Shown here in pieces: positions 16,731-23,880 of a stretch of DNA of 64,000 nucleotides. Numbering within the stretch: position 1 is the first letter of the stretch; each line of letters starts with the position of its first letter. Below the pieces are notes generated by a model. The model did not search any database. It saw only the letters and a list, made by a program, of their open reading frames with translations, and was not told the origin of the DNA. Both the position numbers and the translations under genes were made by a program. The DNA is from Bacteroidetes bacterium UBA6221 (GTDB lineage: Bacteria; Bacteroidota; Bacteroidia; Chitinophagales; Chitinophagaceae): assembly GCA_002421685.1 (NCBI GenBank), contig DISB01000016.1:252245-316244 (forward strand), read 5' to 3'.

Positions 16731-17210
16731 GCAGATAGTCCCTGAATTTTAATTTCAAAAAAACATAAATTTTACGTATATTTACATTGCCGTCCGCAGG
16801 TGCACCTATTTGCGGACAGGATGCTCTTTGATATGTAATAAAAAATGTCACCTGGTTAATAACCGCGTTTTAACCTGTTAACTTATTAGCGCATTAACCC
16901 ATTTTCCCGGCATCATTTTGGAACATTTTTAAGGTATGTGAAAAACCTGCGAAATTAGTCGCCCCGGCATTTATCCCGCAATCGGCGGGAGGGGTATAGG
17001 GGGAACCTCGCGTATTAACCCGTTTCCCTGGCATCATTTTGGAACAAAAATCAAAAAATGCCATCTGGTATGATAACCCTGTTTTAACCTGTTAACTTAT
17101 TATCGCATTAACCCGTTTTCCTGGCATCATTTTGGAACAAAACACAAAAATTCGCTTATGATAGTATTATATGCTGAGAAAATTGAATGATTGAAAATTG
17201 CCTGGAATAG
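16731..17210. other. Intergenic region of about 480 bp made largely of repeats
   Basis: Between hsdR and the tRNA-Arg terminator no gene is visible. Most of it is taken up by the repeat units described under 16841-17139. The remaining AT-rich ends show no clear signal. Confidence 0.75.
16841..17139 (+). repeat. Cluster of intergenic repeats: AT-rich unit (three copies) and GC-rich unit (one copy)
   Basis: An AT-rich unit of about 85 bp occurs at 16841-16925 and again at 17055-17139. Both contain TTTTAACCTGTTAACTTATT and end GGCATCATTTTGGAACA. A shortened third copy lies at 17011-17046. Between them is a GC-rich unit at 16961-17012 (CGGCATTTATCCCGC, then GCGGGAGGGG). The order AT-unit end then GC-unit recurs inverted at 23351-23449. 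Confidence 0.85.
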
Positions 17211-17238
17211 AAAAAGGGTTCCATTGCTGAAACCCTTT
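17211..17238 (-). terminator. Terminator of tRNA-Arg
   Basis: An 8-bp stem AAAGGGTT/AACCCTTT, 10 bp downstream of the tRNA 3' end. On the minus strand it is followed by TTTTTC. Confidence 0.65.
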
Positions 17239-17247
17239 ACTGTTGTG

Positions 17248-17321
17248 TGACCGCGTCAGGATTCAAACCTGAAACCTTCTGATCCGTAGTCAGATGCTCT
17301 ATTCAGTTGAGCTACGCAGCC
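17248..17321 (-). tRNA. tRNA-Arg (anticodon ACG)
   Basis: On the minus strand the acceptor arm is GGCTGCG paired with CGCGGTC (two G-U pairs) and discriminator A. The D arm is GCTC/GAGC, the anticodon stem TCTGA/TCAGA with loop CTACGGA, and the T arm TCAGG/CCTGA. The anticodon ACG (read as ICG) decodes CGN arginine codons. The CCA end is not encoded. 74 nt. Confidence 0.93.
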
Positions 17322-17432
17322 ATCCCTTTAATTTGGGACTGCAAAGATAAGGGCATTTTTACATTTTGCAAAGCATTTTTTTGTTGTCGGCAGGCGACGC
17401 TTTTCTTACTTTACAACCCGAAATACAGGGAA

Positions 17433-17906
17433 ATGGATATTGAAATATGGTCGATAGGTAAGGAAAATGAGCCATTTATAGAAGATGGGATACAATACTA
17501 TTTTAAGAAGACCCGGCCATACAATCCCGTACAACTTGTAACCCTGCAATTGCCAAAAAAATTAGCCACTACTGACGTAGAGTTGAGCAAACAGCGGGAG
17601 GAAGAACTGGTATTAAAAAAACTTCAGCCGCATCATTACCTGGTGTTGCTGGATGAGCGGGGCAAACAACTCACCTCTCCCCAATGGGCCAAACAGTTTC
17701 AGCAATGCATGAACAATGGGGTGAAAACACTGGTTATACTCATTGGTGGGGCCTATGGGGTATCTGATAAACTGCAGAAGGAAGCCAAACAGGTTTGGTC
17801 GTTATCGCAACTTGTCTTTCCGCACCAGTTGGTGAGGCTGATAGTGGCCGAGCAGGTTTACCGGGCTTTCAGTATCTTGCACAACAGCCCATACCACCAC
17901 TCTTAA
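17433..17906 (+). CDS. rlmH: 23S rRNA (pseudouridine1915-N3)-methyltransferase
   Basis: A 157-residue SPOUT methyltransferase starting at ATG 17433; upstream in-frame codons run into the tRNA gene. It has the family's signature ends: MDIEIWSIGKENEPF at the start, YLVLLDERGKQLTS in the middle, IGGAYGVSDKL as the SAM-binding knot, and LVFPHQLVRLIVAEQVYRAF at the C-terminus. It methylates pseudouridine 1915 in helix 69 of the 70S ribosome. Length matches the family. The rhomboid gene follows 9 bp later. Confidence 0.96.
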   Translation: MDIEIWSIGKENEPFIEDGIQYYFKKTRPYNPVQLVTLQLPKKLATTDVELSKQREEELVLKKLQPHHYLVLLDERGKQLTSPQWAKQFQQCMNNGVKTLVILIGGAYGVSDKLQKEAKQVWSLSQLVFPHQLVRLIVAEQVYRAFSILHNSPYHHS

Positions 17907-17915
17907 ATTTCAGGC

Positions 17916-18536
17916 ATGAGTATTACCATCGTTATCATAGCAATTACAGTTATTGTTTCATTAGTGGCCTTCAGCAACGACGAGCTGCTGAACAAGCTGA
18001 TATTTTACCCGGCCCGGATGAACAGCCCCGCGGAATATTACAGGTTTGTCACAGCAGGGCTGATACATGCAGACCTTATCCACCTGTTCTTCAATATGTA
18101 TGTGCTGTATATATTCGGCAACAATGTTGAGTATGTGTACACTGCCTATATAGGCAAGCCATACCTGTTTGGCGTCATGTATTTTTTCGCGCTGATAGCC
18201 TCTTCCCTGCCCTCGTTTGCCAAACACAGGCATGACTACTATTACCGTGCGCTTGGCGCATCGGGCGCTGTAGCGGCAGTGCTGTTCTCTTTCGTGTATT
18301 ACGCACCATGGAGCATGCTTTATTTCTTTGGCATCATACCCATACCCGCCATCATCTTTGCGGTCATATACCTGGTTTACTCAGCCTATGCGGCCAGGAG
18401 GGGGACTGATAACATTGGCCACGACGCGCATTTTTACGGGTCTGTATTTGGTTTCCTGTTCACACTGCTGTTCGACCCCACGCATGGCCAGGTTTTCATA
18501 CAGCAGATAATGAACCCGGATTTTAATCTCAGGTGA
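17916..18536 (+). CDS. Rhomboid-family intramembrane serine protease
   Basis: A 206-residue protein with about six membrane segments. The oxyanion motif HLFFN is at 56-60, the catalytic serine is Ser116 in GASG (114-117), and the catalytic His is His172 in AHFYG. All active-site elements are present, so it should be an active membrane protease that cuts single-span proteins. The substrate is unknown. It lies 9 bp after rlmH and its 3' end overlaps that of tilS on the other strand by 8 bp. Confidence 0.9.
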   Translation: MSITIVIIAITVIVSLVAFSNDELLNKLIFYPARMNSPAEYYRFVTAGLIHADLIHLFFNMYVLYIFGNNVEYVYTAYIGKPYLFGVMYFFALIASSLPSFAKHRHDYYYRALGASGAVAAVLFSFVYYAPWSMLYFFGIIPIPAIIFAVIYLVYSAYAARRGTDNIGHDAHFYGSVFGFLFTLLFDPTHGQVFIQQIMNPDFNLR

Positions 18537-19857
18537 TCCTGGCGATGAGGACCTCTTTGGTAGATGCCCCTACTTTAAACCTTTCGTCCAGTCGGTGGCC
18601 GGCTACCCATACTATGCGTTTGTTGCTCTCCAGCACCCACACATTTTCCTTCTCGTGCAGGGGTATTTTTTTGTCGATGAAATAGCGGCTGAGTTTTTTC
18701 TTTTTCATGCCCATACCTAAGGGATAAAAATAGTCGCCCTGTTTCCACCTGCGCAATATCAGCGGCTGCTCCAGTTTTGCCGTATCTATACAGGCCGTAT
18801 CATCGGCGGCGGGTATGGTTTCCGGCACGGGGGCATATTTGAATTTGTATTGCCTGCCACCCGCCTTGAGCGTGACCGGTATCTTTTCGATGGAGATAAA
18901 ATCAGCCTCGCGTGTGTCAAACAAGGTGATGATAAGAAAGTCCCTGTCGCGGATGACGCGGTGCGTGGGCGATATAAGGTAATGGCCGCTTTCTGATGAG
19001 AGTAGTGAAATAATATCCTGCACCTGCCCCGGGGTAAAGCCAAAAGGCTTAAACAGCTCGTAGCAGAGCGTGTGCAACGGTTGACGTTTCTCTAATTTGC
19101 GCACGGCTATGTAATAGTCCTTGCCGCGCCGTTCCACAAGTTTTTTACGCTCCTGCTCAATAGCCCTTTTATACAATTCCTCCGCTTCAGAAAAACGCTG
19201 TATGCTGTTGTTCAGGCTGCTGATGATATTGGGAAAAGATTTTTCTATGGCAGGCAGTATATTCAGCCTAACATCGTTGCGGGTGTATTTGTCCAGTGCG
19301 TTCGAGGCATCTTCGCGATAGGCTACATTGTGTTGAATGATGTATTCCGCTATATCCTTTTTGGATGCAAACAGCAAGGGGCGGACGATATTTCCATTCC
19401 GTTGCGGAATGCCGTGCAGCCCGCTGATGCCGGTACCTTTAAAGAGGTTCATCAGCAATGTTTCTGCATTGTCATTGGCATGGTGCGCCGTGGCAATAAA
19501 GGCATACCCATTTTCTTTCCTTGTTTTCTCCAGCCAGTCGTAGCGCAGTATCCGGGCCGTTTCCTGTATCCCTTTTTTCCATTCCTCCGTTTTGGCCTTT
19601 GTATCAAAGCGTACATGGTGAAAAGCGATATTGTTTTTCCCGCACCAGTCGCGCACCAGTTCCTCATCCTTATCTGCCTCGTCGCCCCGTAGCTGGAAGT
19701 TGCAGTGCGCCACCGCAAAGGGTATTTTACTTTCCAGGAACAAATGAGCCATAGCCATAGAATCAGCGCCTCCGCTCACCGCCAGCAATACAGTAGCGTT
19801 ATTAGCACCCAAACCACTACGTCGCCAGTTTTCCTGAAACCTTTTTAATAAAGACAT
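18529..19857 (-). CDS. tilS: tRNA(Ile)-lysidine synthetase
   Basis: A 442-residue protein. The ATP-binding PP-loop SGGADS is at 28-33, followed by FAVAHCNFQLRGDEADKDE and TAHHANDNAETLLMNLFKGTGISGLHGIP, which are conserved in TilS. It converts cytidine 34 to lysidine in the tRNA that reads AUA, an essential step. The extended C-terminal domains are present (RRWKQGDYFYPLGM, RIVWVAGHRLDERFKV). It starts 1 bp after the TPR gene stop, so the two are co-transcribed. Confidence 0.96.
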   Translation of the reverse strand: MSLLKRFQENWRRSGLGANNATVLLAVSGGADSMAMAHLFLESKIPFAVAHCNFQLRGDEADKDEELVRDWCGKNNIAFHHVRFDTKAKTEEWKKGIQETARILRYDWLEKTRKENGYAFIATAHHANDNAETLLMNLFKGTGISGLHGIPQRNGNIVRPLLFASKKDIAEYIIQHNVAYREDASNALDKYTRNDVRLNILPAIEKSFPNIISSLNNSIQRFSEAEELYKRAIEQERKKLVERRGKDYYIAVRKLEKRQPLHTLCYELFKPFGFTPGQVQDIISLLSSESGHYLISPTHRVIRDRDFLIITLFDTREADFISIEKIPVTLKAGGRQYKFKYAPVPETIPAADDTACIDTAKLEQPLILRRWKQGDYFYPLGMGMKKKKLSRYFIDKKIPLHEKENVWVLESNKRIVWVAGHRLDERFKVGASTKEVLIARIT

Positions 19858-19858
19858 C

Positions 19859-20173
19859 TTAAAATGTAAGTTCTTCGTATGCGCTCCTCAATTCGCTATA
19901 AGTGTGGTTATCGCCTGCTTTCCTGCTTTGCTCCATGCCCTGCTCATATAATACGGCAGCGCGTTGCTCGTCTCCCAGGCGTTCCAGCAGTTTGGCGTAA
20001 TGGTAGTATGTGGCCAGGTAGGTGGGGTCGTAAGTCATATTCTTTTTGAACAATTCCCCGGCGTCAACGTCATTGCCCAACTTGATATACTCCAGTGCCA
20101 GGGCATGGTTTAGAAAACAATCGTCGGGCGATTGCTGCAGGTAAGCCTTGATTTTTTCTATCCTGTCACTCAT
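19859..20173 (-). CDS. Small TPR-like protein upstream of tilS
   Basis: A 104-residue all-helical protein from ATG at 20173 (MSDRIEKIKAYLQQSP); a start three codons earlier is less likely. It contains two to three TPR-type helical pairs (CFLNHALALEYIKLGNDVDA, ATYYHYAKLLERLGDEQRA). A TAACTTTG -7 element lies at 20180-20187 on the minus strand, only 7 bp upstream, suggesting a nearly leaderless transcript. The function is unknown; protein-protein interaction is likely. Confidence 0.8.
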   Translation of the reverse strand: MSDRIEKIKAYLQQSPDDCFLNHALALEYIKLGNDVDAGELFKKNMTYDPTYLATYYHYAKLLERLGDEQRAAVLYEQGMEQSRKAGDNHTYSELRSAYEELTF

Positions 20174-20191
20174 ACACTGCAAAGTTACAAA

Positions 20192-20221
20192 AAATAACAG
20201 GCTGCCTTATGCGGCAGCCTG
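20192..20221 (-). terminator. Terminator of the PNGase F-like gene
   Basis: A 9-bp perfect stem CAGGCTGCC/GGCAGCCTG, with TTATTTTTTG following on the minus strand. It lies 20 bp after the stop at 20241. Confidence 0.8.
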
Positions 20222-20240
20222 CTGGTGTGTGGATATATCT

Positions 20241-22172
20241 TTACCTGGCAATAACCACCCTTGACTGTAATTTGGCATCGTCGCCATCAACGCTTTTATA
20301 AACAATGGTATAAATTCCATTGGTAATACCAGATGTATTGACCACTGTAGATGAGTTGTTCACCGCTTGCTGCAGCACTACCCTTCCCATCATATCTACC
20401 AGTTGCAAGGTTCCCCTGGCTTCAGCGATTCCGCCAAGTGTCACTGTAAGTTGTGCGCCGGCAGGATTAGGATAAACGCTCATAGCAGGTAATGTATTTA
20501 CTTCCGTAACGCCCTGCGGCCAAAGTATATTGAAATAGTGGGTGAACCCGCAACCAAAATCGCCGCTGAAATAACCGGGCAATGCAACAGGTATTACCGT
20601 TTCTCTCCTGTAAAGGTAAAAATCGCCATTGCCATCGCCGGGGTTGGCCCACCAGCGCAGACCGTTGCAGCCGGCGTCTTCTACCACCAATTTATACATG
20701 CCCTGGTTGAGTATAAACGAATCTCTGTATGTGGTGTTAGGCGCGCAGTTGACCCGCTGTGCAACCACGTTATTGTTAGAGAGGTCAATGATTTTCCAAC
20801 TGGACTGGCTGACACCCGCTGCCGTGCCCAGGTTTGTTTTCAGTTCTATTGACAGCTCGGATGGCAGGGTAATAGCGGCTTTGAAATTGGAAGACATTTT
20901 ATTATTAGTAGCATCATCGTCCGCAGCACCGTTCACTTCAATAATTTCAACTTTAAATGTATGGTTGTTCCCTGAAATTTCCTGCAGGTCGCTAAGTATT
21001 CCCAATTCTATATCAGCTGTTTCCAGCGCTGCCAGCGTACCTTGCCAGGTATATTCCTTTGCGCCGCGCGTATCCGCTTCATAACGAAATTTGATAGAGC
21101 TAATAGTAGTCGCACCTGTATTCTGCACCTTTACGATGGGCTTCCCTGTGAAAGGATTGTACCGGAAATGCGTTTCATGGTCGCTGGGGGCAATGATATC
21201 GTCGAGGGAAGCATCTACATTTTTGTTGAAAGAGCCGTAGTAAATAACAGCAGATTGGATATTATATGAAGCATCGTTTGAATCCAGCGCCGCCTGGAAG
21301 TCCAGGTCTATGTCAAAGTTAGAATTAGCGGCAATGCCCGTTAATGGGTGTGTATTGGTAAATACAATGTCGCCCGGGCACCAATTGGCACGGTCGTATA
21401 TCCAGGTGCCCGACTGGGGATATAAATGGTTGAAGCCGCAATCATCCCTCCAAATGTCTTTCTGCGCTACCTGGCTGCTGTTCAGCATCACGCGGTAATA
21501 CTTCTTACAAAACTCCGAACAGTTCTCGTTATTATTGCCGTGGCCGGTAATATTCAGCTTCAATTCCGCATATTGGGTATTAGCCGGGGCTGTGAGATTA
21601 ACAGGCGTTATTTTTGAGTCAATGGGGTTCTTTGTAGTATATGCATAGCCGCCGTTCCATAGCCTGTCAATATCTATCACATTGCGCGGTGGTGTACCTT
21701 CTATAAAGTCGAAGCGCACATCGGCAGTAAAGCCCCATGAATAGCCCGAATAGAATATCCGCACCGTGGCGCTGTCTTTTAATTGGTTGTAAAAGTCAGT
21801 TACGTCAAATACATATCGTTGCTTCCAGGTCCAGGGTGTGCGGGCGTAGCTGGCATTGGCATAGGGTGTGATGAAACGGCCTATTTCCAGCGTATCGCCG
21901 GTTTTGGTCATGATGAACATATGGACATCGTAGTCCCAGTCGCCGCAGTAATTGTTGGGGTTGGGCGGACACTGATACTTCCCCAACGTAAAAGTCATCT
22001 GTACCTTCCGGTAGGAAGCCGAGCCGTCGGGGAACTCTACCGTTGTGTCAAATGCGCCGTAGTGGTTCATCTGCAGGCCGGCGAAGGTCTGTACCTTAGT
22101 CGTATCGCCGGGTGCAGCGCAAGCTAAAGTTGTGAACAGTAGTACAGGGAGTAATGCAAGTAATCTCCTCAT
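20241..22172 (-). CDS. Secreted PNGase F-like protein with type IX sorting domain
   Basis: A 643-residue protein. Signal peptide LLPVLLFTTLACA. The first part matches the double jelly-roll of peptide-N-glycosidase F relatives: GDWDYDVHMFI, WTWKQRYVFDVTDF, GHGNNNENCSEFC, DDCGFNHLYPQSGTWIYDRA NWCPGD. The C-terminal 80 residues (SVYPNPAGAQLTVTL ... GIYTIVYKS) are a T9SS type A sorting domain, so it is exported to the surface or medium. PNGase F removes N-linked glycans from glycoproteins. Whether the catalytic acids are all present needs an alignment. It is a single gene with its own terminator. Confidence 0.85.
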   Translation of the reverse strand: MRRLLALLPVLLFTTLACAAPGDTTKVQTFAGLQMNHYGAFDTTVEFPDGSASYRKVQMTFTLGKYQCPPNPNNYCGDWDYDVHMFIMTKTGDTLEIGRFITPYANASYARTPWTWKQRYVFDVTDFYNQLKDSATVRIFYSGYSWGFTADVRFDFIEGTPPRNVIDIDRLWNGGYAYTTKNPIDSKITPVNLTAPANTQYAELKLNITGHGNNNENCSEFCKKYYRVMLNSSQVAQKDIWRDDCGFNHLYPQSGTWIYDRANWCPGDIVFTNTHPLTGIAANSNFDIDLDFQAALDSNDASYNIQSAVIYYGSFNKNVDASLDDIIAPSDHETHFRYNPFTGKPIVKVQNTGATTISSIKFRYEADTRGAKEYTWQGTLAALETADIELGILSDLQEISGNNHTFKVEIIEVNGAADDDATNNKMSSNFKAAITLPSELSIELKTNLGTAAGVSQSSWKIIDLSNNNVVAQRVNCAPNTTYRDSFILNQGMYKLVVEDAGCNGLRWWANPGDGNGDFYLYRRETVIPVALPGYFSGDFGCGFTHYFNILWPQGVTEVNTLPAMSVYPNPAGAQLTVTLGGIAEARGTLQLVDMMGRVVLQQAVNNSSTVVNTSGITNGIYTIVYKSVDGDDAKLQSRVVIAR

Positions 22173-22225
22173 ATGCCAGATTTAGGCAGTAAAGCTAATA
22201 AAACATCGGCATGGATGGCCAATTG

Positions 22226-22426
22226 TTATATATTTTGGCCGGGCCGGTTATCTTCCTGCGTTTTGGCTATGCCTGCGAGGCATCCGGGACAGAGGCAGTC
22301 TGCATAGTTTTCTGTCAGCCCTTTCAGCGTCTCCTTAGTCAGGGTGTATTGCTCGCACCAGCAACCCTGAACCGGGGCGCTGCAGGCAAATTCAACCTGG
22401 CATTTTGAGCATTGCTTCGTTGCCAT
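22226..22426 (-). CDS. Cysteine-rich CWC-family small protein
   Basis: A 66-residue protein with CSKC at 6-9 and further Cys residues in FACSAPVQGCWCEQY and CLCPGCL. This is the pattern of the cysteine-rich CWC family, presumed zinc-binding. Its start directly abuts the stop of the YebC-family gene, so it is in the same transcript. No function is established. Confidence 0.82.
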   Translation of the reverse strand: MATKQCSKCQVEFACSAPVQGCWCEQYTLTKETLKGLTENYADCLCPGCLAGIAKTQEDNRPGQNI

Positions 22427-23137
22427 TTATCCCATATTGTGGAACACCCTTTGCACGTCGTCGTCCTGCTCCAGGCGTTCTATCAGTTTCGATACGTCAT
22501 CAGCCTGCTCCTCGGTTATCTCAACGGTATTCAGTGGTATCCATTCCAGTTCGGCCGACAGTGGGGTGAGGCCATTTTCTTCCAATGCCTTCTGCATGTT
22601 GCCAAAGTCGCTGAAGCCGCAGCGGATGACCAGGTGCCCATCGCTATCCTCGCCCATTTCCTCCAGGCCCGCATCTATCAGTTCCAGTTCCAGGTCGTCC
22701 TGGTTTACCCCTTCTTTGTTCAGCTTAAACACCCCCAGGTGCTTGAACAGGAAGCCAACAGAGCCGCTATTGCCCAGGCTGCCGCCGCCTTTGTTGAAAT
22801 GCGAACGGACGTTGGCTACCGTACGGGTATTGTTGTCGGTGGCTGTTTCTACCAGCAGGGCGATACCATGAGGTGCGTAACCTTCGTATAATACCTCTTC
22901 GTAATTGCTTGTATCCTTGCCGAGGGCGTTTTTAATCGCTCCTTCTATACGATCTTTCGGCATGTTTACCGATTTGGCGTTCTGCATGATACGGCGCAAC
23001 GCGGGGTTGGTATCCGGGTCGGGACCGCCGGCCTTTACGGCAATGTTTATCTCCTTACCTATACGGGTAAACTGCTTGGCCATCCGGTCGTACCGGGCAA
23101 ACATCTTGGATTTACGAACTTCAAATATCCGGCCCAT
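22427..23137 (-). CDS. YebC/PmpR-family transcriptional regulator or translation factor
   Basis: A 236-residue protein matching YebC from end to end: MGRIFEVRKSKMFARYDRMAK, NPALRRIMQNAKSVNMPKDRIEGAI, YEGYAPHGIALLVE, NNTRTVANVRSHFNKGGGSLG. Family members were described as DNA-binding regulators and more recently as ribosome-associated factors that help with polyproline translation. A TATTTTTG element on the minus strand at 23158-23165 is a possible -7 box just upstream of the start. Confidence 0.95.
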   Translation of the reverse strand: MGRIFEVRKSKMFARYDRMAKQFTRIGKEINIAVKAGGPDPDTNPALRRIMQNAKSVNMPKDRIEGAIKNALGKDTSNYEEVLYEGYAPHGIALLVETATDNNTRTVANVRSHFNKGGGSLGNSGSVGFLFKHLGVFKLNKEGVNQDDLELELIDAGLEEMGEDSDGHLVIRCGFSDFGNMQKALEENGLTPLSAELEWIPLNTVEITEEQADDVSKLIERLEQDDDVQRVFHNMG

Positions 23138-23822
23138 GGTTCTTGTTATTTAGGGCGCAAAAATAAGGATTGTTTTGGCAGATTGATACTAAAACTTCAT
23201 AGATAGCATAAAAGGCAATTTGGAGGCTTGATTTGGGGAAGGCCGGCTTGCTACCTGTATCCGCGCCCTTTATATCAAGGCGCCTGCCCATTGGCATTTT
23301 TTCGCGTCCCGCGGCTGGCGGGGCGGGCGTTTTATATCGTTTTTGTCTGTAGCGAGGCTCCCCCTATCCCCCTCCCGTCGCAGCGGGATAAATGCCGGGG
23401 AGGGTAACGTGAGAAAATACTTTTGTTCCAAAATGATGCCGGAAAATGGACTTGGTGGATTTGGCATCAATTCAAACTAAGCCACTGATTACCAGTATTC
23501 TATATTGTTCCTGAATTGTGCGAAATGTTGCCAGCCGGAACAAAACATAACCAACTGACATATTTTGTGCAGAAACGCCTGCTGTGTTTTCATGTCAAAG
23601 AGCGTAGTACGTTGCCAATTTTGGCAGCATTTATTAAATGTAAATTTACGTAAATTTATTGTTATTTACAAGTTCATGTTTAAGCGTGCACTTGTTTTAT
23701 CCTGGGTCAGTGCAGGATGCTCAGACTAATGGGATTTATTGTAAACCTTTTCCAGGACAAGACAAATCCAGGTTGAGAAAATATAGATTTGCCAAATAAT
23801 TAACAGACGACCATAACAAAGA
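23138..23822. other. Intergenic region of about 685 bp with a repeat copy
   Basis: No credible gene. It holds the inverted copy of the intergenic repeat at 23351-23449 and a GC-rich segment at about 23262-23332 that looks like another repeat fragment. The right half (23450-23820) is AT-rich; I see nothing definable there. Confidence 0.7.
23351..23449 (-). repeat. Inverted copy of the intergenic repeat at 16.9 kb
   Basis: Read on the minus strand it contains CCGGCATCATTTTGGAACA, then GGCATTTATCCCGC and GGGATAGGGGGAGCCTCGC. This is the same order as 16901-17012 on the plus strand, with the spacer between the two units diverged. Confidence 0.85.
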
Positions 23823-23850
23823 AAAATGGCTCCCGAACGGGAGCCATTTT
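23823..23850 (-). terminator. Terminator of the TonB receptor operon
   Basis: A 13-bp perfect stem AAAATGGCTCCCG and its complement around a two-base loop, 30 bp after the receptor stop codon. T residues flank it on the minus strand. Confidence 0.8.
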
Positions 23851-23880
23851 GATGGGTACTTCTATGAAAATTAAAAGACG

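Noticed and set aside
16841..17139. The repeats looked at first like a CRISPR array
   Set aside because: The units are 36-85 bp, irregularly spaced and of two kinds, with no uniform spacers and no cas genes.
17307..17432. A longer rlmH reading frame starting inside the tRNA-Arg gene
   Set aside because: It overlaps the tRNA and adds residues that are not part of RlmH; the ATG at 17433 starts MDIEIWSIGK as expected.
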